From Apricaphanius iberus (lineage: Eukaryota > Chordata > Actinopteri > Cyprinodontiformes > Aphaniidae): 64,000 nt of DNA. The stretch lies in the NCBI GenBank assembly GCA_028564705.1, contig JAPXFQ010002669.1:682001-746000 (forward strand), given 5' to 3'. The position numbers and the translations under genes were made by a program. The notes under the pieces are model-generated. The model was not told the origin of the DNA, did no database searches, and saw nothing but the letters and a program-made list of their open reading frames with translations. Numbering within the stretch: position 1 is the stretch's first letter; each line of letters opens with the position of its first letter. Shown in pieces: positions 23,301 through 35,300 of the stretch.

Positions 23301-26300
23301 TGAGCACAGTGGCCTCCATCATCCGTAAGTGGAAGAAGTTTGGAACCACCAAGACTCTTCCTAGAGCTGGCCGGCCTTCTAAGCTGAGTGAACGGGGGAG
23401 AATGGCCTTGGTCAGGGAGGTGACCAATAACCCGATGGTCACTTTGTCAGAGCTCCAGCATTCCTCTGTGGAGAGAGGAGAACCTTCCAGAAGGACAACC
23501 ATCTCTGCAGCAATCCACCAATCAGTCCTGTATGGTGGAGTGGCCAGACGGAAGCCACTGCTTAGTAAAAGGCACATGGCAGCCTGCCTGGAGTTTGCTA
23601 AAAGGCACCTTAGGGACTGTCAGACAATGAGAAACAAAATCCTCTGGTCTGATGAGACAAAAACTGAACTCTTTGGAGTGAATGCCAGGCGTTACGTTTG
23701 GAGAAAAACAGGCACTACTCATCACCAGGCCAATACCATCCCTACGGTGAAGAATGTTTTTTTTTTTTTTTTTTTTAATACATTTGCAACAATCTAAACA
23801 TTTCTTTTTACATTGTAATTATGGGGTGTTGTGTGTTGATTTTTAAGGGAAAAAAATGAATTTAATCCATTGTGGTATACGGCTGTAACATAAAAAAATG
23901 TGGAAAAAGGGAAGCGCTGTCAATACTTTCCAGATGCACTGTATAAATCAGCCCCGGTGGTGTGTGGATATGAGCTGTAAGCAACTGTAGGCATCACATT
24001 CCCAAAAAAACAACAAAACTATTGCTATATACAAAATAAGATATTACCCTTTTAATTAACTGCACATATACATATTTTCTAAAATAAGTTTTTAAATAGT
24101 ATGAAATAATTCAATTCAGTTAGCTTGTGGCTATCAGCTTGTATAAGCAAACATAATCAAAGCAAGTGGAATTTTTTCGTTTTAATGTTCAATGCTAAAA
24201 TGTCCAGTGCAGATATCTTAGAGGTATGAAATTGTAAAAAAAAATTCTATCACTTAACTAGTCAAAATAAGAACTATGAACATGTGTGTGTGTGTGTGTT
24301 ATGCAGCCTGTCAGTGCCATGTTGAGGGCAAAAAAAAATGTAAAGATCGTGGTCAGAACAGTACAAAATGTCTGTTTTCTTTATTCAAAGTATTATAATC
24401 AAAAATATAGGTTTTATATGTAGTATTGAGTTTGAAGAAAAAAGGTAGAGTAGAAAAATTACCTTTTGATTTACGCGTTTCGAAGGCATTAAAGGGATCA
24501 TATATTGCTATTTTAAAGCTTTCAACTGCTCAGCTAGACATATATATGATAAAATGTTACCGTTGGTGTTACATAGTATTAATTTGTCCTGAAATTTAAC
24601 TTGTATCCTGGAGTTATTGTTGGACCACGAAGTTAAACGGCTCGTTTCTCTGTAATCCCGCGTCCTGGAGGAGGATTACTCAGACATGTATGAATTAAGC
24701 CAAAAACAACTGGCTGGTTTTTTTTCATGAGTAAATTGCACTACCAGATGTTTGAAAACTCCAAAAATTTGATTTTGCATGATATTGGCCCCTTAAGATA
24801 TACATGAGAAGTGCTCTCTATTCCAACTACGGTTAAGAAATTGGCCATACCAGTACCAATATTTATCGGTCTTCCTCTATTTATTTGAATTACAATGTGC
24901 ATCAAGACAGAAGTCCACCCGACAGTTGACTAGCACCACAGCTGGAAAACGGGTTTGGTTGCAACCTTCCACAAAAGCTGCCGCAACATCAGGTACGTCA
25001 GGCTGCAACAGTCGCAAAAAAGGTCTACAAAATCACTGAGGGACTGTTTATTCAAGTTAATTATATAAAATAGGGTCTTAATATATGTTTAAATAGTATC
25101 AGAGTTGATTGTTTATTTACATATTCTATATAAAAAACAATGAAAACATTTTGTTGTTTAATATACTAAGATACTAATTAAGATACTTTTTAGGAAATGC
25201 TGACTCAGGGTTTTCGTGCTTGAGGAACTGAACCCTGAACTGATGCTCTGGTTTTCTGGCTCTTTCAGATTCAGCCGTCCTTCAGGCAGCTTTCCTCCAG
25301 GCCGACAGGCTGTGTCTCCCCTCGTCCCTGTCATCGCTTCAGAAAGCCGACTGGAGCCGGGTCGCGCGCCCCGTCCTTCAGGCGCTCCAGGAGATCTGTG
25401 GGCCAGATGAAGCCGGCGCTCGGCGCAGCCTTCCTGCCGGAACCTGGAAGAAGAGGCTGGTTTGTGTTGTGTGGCTGAAGCTGCTGAGCAGAGAAGCTAA
25501 GGAGGACGTCGAAACGGCGTGGAGGGAGAATCCCTTGTTCTCCCTCCAGAACGGCCTCCCCGAGGTCAACCACGTCGTCCTGTTGGAGTTGGTTCGGTCG
25601 ACCGGCGCCGCGCCGCTTTTTGCCCGCTTCCTCCTCCACCTCCCCCGCCGTCAGATCGGCGCCGAGCTGCGGAGGCTAACGGAGCACGTCAGGAGCGCTC
25701 CCGCCGGGGAGGAAGATGTCCGTTTTCTTTTGGAGATGTGGTGGGAGCTGTGGAAAGGCGGAGACGAACCCGACGCCGGGGACGAAGAAAGCCTGGAGAC
25801 GATGTTTGCCGACCGGTTTTCCCGTCTGTTCTCAGATTCTTCCCGCGCTGCAAAGAGGCAGAAGCTTGACCCTGTAGATAGCGCAGCGTCGCCTGCAGAC
25901 ACCGACATCCTGCACATCCTCCTCCACGCCCTGAAGGACTTATCTCATCTGGTGTCTTCTACAGATGTGTGTCTTCAGGCCTTATGCATTTGTCTTGATG
26001 CTCTGTACACATCCTTCCTGATAACGCAGCAGGTCGCTCTTCCCGTCGCAGAGAAGTTGGACGTTCTGTGCGAAGCGATCCACAGCAGAGCAGCGAGTGA
26101 CTCACTCAGCCCTGAACTGGTTGCAGACGCTCAGAGAGACTTGCGTGCGTCTCTGGTACCGTCTCCGTTTCAGTCGAGCATCGTGAAGCTGTCCGAAGCC
26201 TTGAGGATCGTCACGGAGCTGGCTCGGCGTTGGGGAGAGAAAGGCCTTCTGGCGGTCGCTCCATGTCACTCTGCGTTCCGGCTCCAGCGGAGCGTCCGGA

Positions 26301-29300
26301 GAGTCCTCGCTGCTCTGCACGAAGCGCCGGCGGAGGAGAAGAACGCGCTCTGTGATCTGCTCAGGTCGCTGGATCTTCCCGCCGCCGGGAACGCTCCTGA
26401 TATTCACGCTGAGGTAACCGCCGTCATCGTCGCTCACCGCCTGCAGGAGTACCAGAGCTTCGCAGAGCTGTTTGCAGGTCAGACGTCCTGGGCCCTCTCC
26501 AACAGCTGGCTTCTCTGCTTGGAGGAGAATCAAGCGTCGTTCCGGCAGCACGGCGCTCTCCTCAGCCTCTCCTCTACACTCCTGAGCCTCCTGTACGCCG
26601 ACAGCCCAGATGTCAGTCGGTGCAGGAAGCTGATGAAAGTTGCAGCAGACATTTTCTCTGCTCTTCCTTTAGAAGACAAGAACGGAGCGCTAGCCGCCAT
26701 GCTGAGGTTGTCCAACAGGGGCTTCTTCAAGCATTCTGTCCCCTCCGCCGTGACGGCGGGGTTTGAACAGGAGGTCAACATGGCCTTCAACTGCATCATC
26801 CAAGGAGGGGGAGGAGCCTCAGCCGCAGCGTCTCAGGGCAACCTGGCCACTGCCGTGTCCTTGGTAGCGAGGGTGGCCTTTCAGAACCCGGAGGCCGCGT
26901 TAAAGTCCTGCTGCCTCTCTGCAGTTTTCAACAAGGGAGCCTTCTCCCTGATGGCCGACATCCTGCAGCAGCTGCCCGGACTCCAAACTCAGAGCGGAGG
27001 GGGAACCGAAGGGGAACCCAAAGACGGCGGCCGGAGTCTGCTCTGCAGGTGTTTGCAGCAGACAGTTGGGAGCAAATCTATGTCGCCCAGCGAAAAGCAG
27101 CAGCTGCTCAAGTTCCTGGCTCTGCTGATGACGCCGCATGCAATAAACGAGGAGGAAGGGACGAAACAAAGCTTCCTGTCACCTCAGGAGGTCGTCAACA
27201 CCTTTGTCCTGCCCAACATCTCATCAATGGGTGAGGACGCCACTGCTTGTTACTGTTTGAATCCAGAATGAAGAGTTAAAGCTTTATATAAAATAAAAAG
27301 TTTCTGAAAAACTTGAAATGCCTTGAAAAAATAATTAATACTCTTGGTTTTTCCAAATTTTGTCACATTACAACCATAAACTTTGATGTATTTTATTGTT
27401 TGGGGAGGGAGGGTTGAGCTAGAAGCTTATATCAGGTTTAGATCCTTAATAAAATACCCCAAATTTTGCAAAAGTATTATTTAATCTGTCACCTAGTAGT
27501 GGGCAATATTAAAGGTATAGGTTAGAAAATGCATATATTTGCCAATAATTTCACAGAAAATTTTTATTTTTCACCTGAAATTTAAGTTTTGTCATCGTTT
27601 TTATTGATATTTTTGATCTAATTCACCATCATTTGTTACAACAGAGAAGAAAATAATACGTGTCTTTTAATTCATTGTGTTTTTTTGTGTTAGACGTATC
27701 GGCATTGGTACTCTGTATTGGCAAGTATCAAATCGGTTTTAAAAAAAACAGTATTGTTGCATCCCTAATTTTGACTCTTACCAACATAACGCAGGTATGC
27801 CATGTTGATGATGTCATCAAGCTGTGCCTACATACTTTGTACCAAGCTCGCAAGGAAGATGACATACTGATGCTCAGTGTCTTTACACTAGATATTGCGA
27901 GTTTAAAAATTGGTTGCTTCTCCTTCAATGGGAAAGAAACCTGTTGAACTTTGAAGAATTTTTGATTCAAATATTTGCAGGTTTTCTTTTGTGCCGTATT
28001 AATAATTAACCAGGAAAACAAACAATTTTTTAACTTTGTTTTTATAACATTAAGCTTTTATTTAGTTTACTTGTATATTATTATATTTACTTTAAGAATG
28101 TGTGAATTTTTGTGTTAAATATTTTGTGAAAAGTTGGGAATGTTTAAAAAAAAATGCATTTTCCACAAAGCATTTTCTGTCAATAGCATTCTAAACCTTT
28201 AGGAAGTTGCTCTGCTGCAGTGTATCTGGAAAGTGAGAATGCTCATAGGCAGTCATTTTAACATGTATAAAGAAATCACTTCAGCACAAGCTTTAGATTG
28301 TATCGCAGTGTAGATTTGAGGCCATGTTGCTCAGCCCTACTGTCAACTTCACATTATATGCTACTTTGTGTTGGTTTATCTTCAAAAATCCTAACAATAT
28401 TCCTTGAACTTCATGGTTGCAATGTGACAAAATGTGGAAAAGCGCAATCTGCTGTTTTATTTCAAAGGGTCTATAGGTTTTAGGCTTTTCTATAAATCGA
28501 CTTTGACTTTAAATCCTAGGTCTAGCAGTGTTGCTGAAAGATTTATTTCTAATTTCTCCAGGTGAAAATGGCAGCATAGATACAGAGTTCAGCCTGCAGC
28601 TTCTCCAAGCCGCTCTCTCTGTGGAAGCAGCTCCTTCCCCTCACTGGGTGTTGGGCTGCTCCCCCTTCCCCCTCCTCTTTGTCCTGGCCCAACTCTACTG
28701 TCAGGCTTACAGGTGTGTGTGTGTGTGGGGTGTGGGGGGGGGGGGGGTCTACATGTAACGTTTCCTGCTTATAAGCGTCTCCAGCGTTTTCATTTTATCA
28801 CAAACCCATCTGATGTCTAATAGATGTTGGGAGGAGCCACCAGATGGCGCCATCCACCTCCGCTCCATGGACACCAAGGAGCTGCTGGCGTCAGTGCTGA
28901 CCACACTGGGGCAGGTGGTGGGTGCGGAGGTGGAGGCAGCCCCCAGCAGCTGGTCCAGAGCTCTGTTCTGGCTCTATGACAGGACCGAGGCGTTGGATTG
29001 GATTGTTCGGTTCCTCCTGAAGCCTGTGTGGGGGCAGCACTTTAAAAATGAGGTGCCCTGCTCCATGCTAGAAGTGTGTGACCTTCCTGAACAGGTAGGA
29101 GTTTCATGTCCAGTACGATAGATAAATGGATATGGTTATGGAAAGTATTCAGAACCCTTTAAATTTTTCACTCTTTGCTTCCCTTACCACCAGTCATCCT
29201 GTCCCTGCATCTGGAAAACACCTCCACAATATGATGCTCCCACCACCATGTTTCACTGTAGGGGTTGTATTGGGCAGGGGACGAGCAGTGCCTGGTTTTC

Positions 29301-32300
29301 CCCACATATACCGCTTAGAATTGCATACAAAAAGTTCTATCGTGGTCTCATCAGACCAAATAATCTTATTTCTCATAGTCTGGGAGTCCTCAATGTGTTT
29401 TTTGGCAAAACTCCATACAGGCTTTCATATGTCTTGCACTGAGGAGAGGCTTTCCGTCCGGTCACTCTGCCATAAAGCCCCGACCGGGGGAGGCCTGCAA
29501 TGATAGCTGACTAGCCAGGGCTAGGAAGCGTTCTGGTCATCCGAAACTTCCTCCATTTGGGCATCATGGAGGCCACTGTGCTCTTGGGAAGCTTGAGTGC
29601 TGCAGAAATTATTTCGTAACCTTGGCCAGATCTACGCCTTCCCACAGTTCTATCTTTGGGCAGTTCCTTAGACCTCACGATTCTAATTTGCTCTGACATG
29701 CGCTGTGAGCTGTAAGGTCTTATAGACAGGTGTGTGCCTTACCCAATCAAGTCCAATCAGTTTAATGAAACGTAGCTGGACTCCAATGAAGGAGCAGAAC
29801 AATCGCAAGGTGAATCAGAAGTAATGGACCTTATGTGAGCTGAATAGGAGTGTCACTGCTAAGGGTCTGAATATTTATGACCATGTAAATGTATTTCTTT
29901 TTTTAAATAAATTTGCAAACATTTCTACATTTCTGGGTTTTTCTGTCAAGATGAGGTGCTGAGCATACATTAATGAGAAAAAAAATTAACTTTTTGGATT
30001 TTAGCAAATTGCTGCAATGAAACAGAGTGAAAATTTAAAGGGGTCTGAATACTTTCTGTAACCACTGTAGATAGAACGTCATTTCTTTTGCATGCACAAG
30101 GGAATAGAATAACATTTTGTTGGTAGCAAACTGGCAGAAAAAAAAAAAAACGGTACAAAAATGACTGAAAATATAACAGTATAATAAAAAATTGCATGAA
30201 ATAGCAAGCAACTATATTAAATAAACAATATTTCTAAAACTAAGGTATCTGTGTGTCAAATTCTCATTAATCTTTAATATTCCCTTTAGGCCTTCAGCAA
30301 CTGCACAGTTTATTGCAAATTTATCATAATTCTTCACATACAGATATCATGCCAAACTGCCCGGATTCCAATCAATTTTAGCTTCCTATTAAAGTTCCAT
30401 GCTTTCAGGCTCTGCCAATTGTTCACTGCAACATAAAAAAACTTTATGAAGCTAAATAAGTCAAAAAAAATAAAAGAATAGACTAGTTATCTGAACCCTT
30501 TTTTTAAGCCAATATGATCATATCTCAAATGTTTTCTGAAAATCAGTAAATGCCTTATGTAGTTATTTAACCCATCAGAAGTTAATGTTAGCTGACCAGC
30601 TGTCCAGGTGGATGTTTTTCAAATGGTAAATGTAACCTACCTGGTTTGGATTTTTACGAAATACTGCAAACATGTTGTATGTTCAGTAACAAAGATTGAA
30701 TGCTTGAAAGTGAATTAATCAAAATAATTCTATTTCATTTGCTGAGCCTTCCTGTTACCTGCTCCCATTATAATCTCACCTGTTTAAGATGCTGCTCGTG
30801 AGAGATATTCTGGTGCCTATCTCCAGCTGCCAACAGGCGAGAGGCGGGGTACACCCTGGACAGGTCACCAGTCCATCATAGGGCCACATAGAGACAGACA
30901 GGACAAACAACCATGCACGCACACACACCGTAGGACAATTTAGAGTGACCAATTAACCTGACAGTCATGTTTTTTGGATGTGGGAGGAAGCCGGAGTACC
31001 AAGAGGGAACCCACGCATGCACGGGGAGAACATGCAAACTCCACGCAGAAAGGCCCTGGGCCGGCAAAATCTCCGATACATAACCACTTTAACATTTGAA
31101 AACTGGGAGAACTTTAGAGAGAAACTTAAAATCGCAATTGACGGTTAAATAGAAGTTATTTAAAGCGCATTTTAGATATGTGAAATATGTTAGTTTGACT
31201 CACCGGTGTCATGGGCACATATTCCCCTGGGACATTTATCACTATTCCTAAAGCCGACTTTTCACACATAAAAAGTTTACGGCTTTCAAAAGACTGGAGG
31301 CCTGAGATTATGTGGATTAAAGGGGAGTTGGGCCGATAGATATTCCTGAACAGGCCTACCAGGCCCAGGGTCCAAAGAGCTCTGCTGCTCTACACATATA
31401 TTCTTCTGTAATATAGGTGTGTATTGGGTTTGTTCATCTCATGTCTGTATAATGTCCATTTATGTCCACAAAAGTCATGAGAATCTTCACCCCTGTGATA
31501 GACCGAATCCACGGTGTGGGAAAGGGAGACGGAATCATGGAATTTAATAAAAAACATGGAATGCAAAATTAAACTCTGTTCCTGCAGTGATCTGGCGGTT
31601 CCCGCTCATGTAAGGCTACCTGTTTGCTGTTAACAGGAGGTCGTCCCGCCTCTCCATGCAGACAGTCAAAAACTGCCAAGCATAGTGAGAAAACTAACTG
31701 AAACACAGACGTCCCCCATCCCCGAAAAAGCAAAAACAAAAGACAAACAAGTTGATGCTTATTTGAGGGTCAGAGACGTTTATGAATAGAGAGAACAATC
31801 CTCCTATAAGTTCTGTAAGCTCACGGTGACGACCAGTAACGGAGACATTAGAAAGGAGAAGAAACAAAACTGTCAGTGGAAAAAACGCAAATGAAGCGCA
31901 GCAGAAAGAGTGCTAAACATAAAAACACTGACACATTTATTTTACTGGAGTCTGGGAAGGAGTAGGAAAAAAAAAATGAACATGGCTTTTAATAAATATG
32001 GAAGTAATATGAATATTTACCGTTTCGAGGTGGGGAGAGATTTTCTTTTATAATATGAAAAATATAAGATTATTCATTTGCAAATGGGATGTTTTAGTGC
32101 TTTAAAAACGACAAATGTTTGAACCACAGCACTGTTAGATTTGTTAAAATAGCTGTGAATAACAGAAAATGTGGATCTATTTGGTTATTTATCTGGTAAA
32201 TTGCTTTCAGTCACCATTAATACACTTTTTTTGTTAAATATGACTAGAATGGAAAAAGTCAAATTCAGAAAAATCTAAATGGAAAAAGGGGAACTTTTGA

Positions 32301-35300
32301 AATAAAAGATTTCTGGAATTCATATGGTTGCAGAGTTGAAAAGAAAAACTGTGAAGGTGACAGAGGTTATGTGGCCTCCGTTGAAAAGTGATAAAGTGAT
32401 GAAGCTGACCGGCAATCAGTGTTCACATTTAAAAAAAAATTAATAATTCCATTTTGGTTTAAAAATGTACATCCCAGGGAATCATTTGATCTGTTTCTTT
32501 TCTGAGCATCACACAGTGAGTAGTCTGGATTAAATGTTACCTACTAAGTTAATAAACCGAATATGGAAATAGTGTTAAGACCTAAAACAATAAAAGATCT
32601 GTAACCATTTGAAGCAGTTGCAGCTTATTTGTTTGTTTTTTCATAATCAGTATATATTATATGCAGTGTGCTGCTGCCAGTGGTTTGTATCAATAAATAA
32701 ATATTTTCAGATGTCAATTTGGCGGGGAGGGGGCAAAAAAAAATCTGTTTTCTAGGCGGGGCATAGTAGAAAATAATGGAGAAGCACTGTTATACACTAA
32801 TATCATATTCAACCAGTTGGGCAGAGTCACAACAGCAGATGTTCATACGAGACACTATGGAAACACCGATGAGTAAAGGAAAGAATAACATAGACATCTT
32901 ATCGTCACCACAGTATTTGCTGATATTATCACCAGATTGTCTTATACGGTGCAGCTGTAAACCATAAGAATAATTCTCAAATAGAAATAAAAACTATACT
33001 TGTATCCTTCACCAGATGAGAGAGGAGCGAGGGAGGTTCTCCTGAGCAAGTGTGGTTGGAATCTGCTTCTTTTATTTGCCAGTAGCTGGTGACTCTCACC
33101 AACGCGATTAGCAATGCCTGGTTCAAATGCAGTATAGTTTTTAACCTGAAGAGGATGCCACATGCGGTCTTTGGTAGAAAATTAATATTTTTTCATTAAG
33201 ATGCATTAAAATAACAACACTGGAGAAAAGCTACTCTAGAAACAAGTTAAAAAATCTATATAATATAGGATTAAAAAGGTCTTTGCGTGTAATGACTTAA
33301 AAAAAATCTGTTGTTGGAACAAATTAAAATTTTCTTGAAAAGATGTCTTGAAATAAGAGCATATATTCAAAAAAAGTAAGAACATTTTCAATAAATGGGA
33401 TTTTTACTTTCTAGAAAATATTTTTTTTCTGTTAAAATGACCCAATGTGTAGACGGCACTATTAGACACTATTTATACAATTTATTAGCAAACCAAAGTT
33501 GCTTTAGGGGTGACTTGTACTCTATTTTAACCTTTTAATCTCTTATTTTTAGTCTCATTTTTTTGTCTTAATTTACAACATGGTATTTGTGGAGTGAAAA
33601 TCAGAATAAAATGAATAAATATGGCTCTGTTCATATCTGGTGAAGGTTCTGTTTAACAGTTCAAGTATTTTTAATAAGCTGAGATGAACATGTTCAACCA
33701 GGCTGTCTTAGTATTCATGACCCTGATGTCCTGTCCTCGCTAACCCTCTGTAGGAGTGGTCCGGCCTGGACCTGCCAGAGTATGGCCCGGGGACGGGGCT
33801 TTTAGCATGGATGGAGTGCTGTACCCTGTCCGACTCCCTGCGCTCCACCATGCTGTCCTGTCTTGCTCTGGACCACCGCCGGCCCGACCACGTCAGCATG
33901 TTCAGCAAAGGCCTACTGGTGGCGCTGACGCAGACCCTTCCCTGGTTCTCCGTCTCCCAGTGGGCGCGGCTGCTGGGCGTTCTGAGGGAGCTGATCACGT
34001 CGGCTCGCCTCAGCGTCCCCTTCTCCCTGGAGTACGTGGACTACCTGCCCCTCCTGGACCTCAGACGGTTCTCATGTGAGCTCCGCCTGTCGGTTCTCCT
34101 GCTGCGGGTGCTCCAGCTGCTCTGCGGCTCCAGCTGCTCTAACTGGCTGCCCTCTGACGGCTGGGCCCACATCAGCAGGCTGTACGCCCATTCTGTGAGG
34201 GACATAATGAACTGCGTGAAAGCCAAGCTGCCTCTTCGGTCACCTCCTGACGCCTCAGCTTCCAGAGACCTAACTCCACCTGTTAAAGCTGCAGAAATGG
34301 ATCATGATCCTGTGAAGGACGCAGAAGACTTTCCTCAGGAATCAAGAGATGGTCAGATGGAGGAGGAGGTGGACACAGACCCAAGCCAGGAGGTCCTCTT
34401 TGTTCTCAGCCAACTCTTCTGCCACGTTCAGCACATCCAGGTAGGAATTATAATACCTGGACACATGTACTTTACCCCGGCACCCACACCAAGTAGCTGC
34501 AGTAAACGTTGCCACTGACTATCTCTCTAAACTCTGGAACTGTTGCAATATCGACTGGGATTCTACCACATTTTCCTCAGTCGTCTCTTTCCCCCCCCAT
34601 CTTCATACAGTAACATAAGTATTTAAACACCCTGTAATTTGCATGTTGTCCCTCTTAGAAATAATGGTGGGTTACGTTGTAGGTGCATTTCCACTGACAG
34701 TATTTTATAAATAGGAAACAGGAAATCACATTGTATGATGTTTAAAGAATTTATTTTTAATTAATTGCTGCACAGAAGTATTTGAACACGACAGTCAGTG
34801 AGAATTCTGGCCCTCAAAGACGTGTTACTCTGCCTTTAAAAGTAGGGGTGTGTGGAAAAATCGATTCACGTCTGAATCTCGATTCCTATTTAACAAGATT
34901 CAGAATCGATTCTCAAAAAATATGTTTTCTGAACCTTTTTACATTTTCGCTTTGTAACACTATGTTTGTCATGCAACGGCCACCGTCGCATTGACAGGTC
35001 GGATGGGCCACTGGCTAGCTAGCGCTAGCTAGCTGTAGCCGCTAGGCTAAAGCTTCAACATGAAAGACGAAAAAGAAATCCAGCCCGCCCCGTCTTTGCT
35101 GAAGTAAAATGTTTGGGCCGTCTAAAAGGTCTTCTCTATGCTAATGACATTTGGCTAAAGTTGTATTTTTTATTTTATTTTTATAAATCTACAAGTATAT
35201 AGGAGCGATCTTTCCTTATAAGCTACACATAAACATCCAGCTGCGCTGCACACCTGTGGCGCTTTCAAGGAAGTCCGAAATATATGCTGAGTTCAATAAC

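Noticed and set aside
25331..27169. Several minus-strand and off-frame ORFs of 60-150 codons
   Set aside because: They are shadows of the 1962-nt GC-rich gemin4 exon 2.
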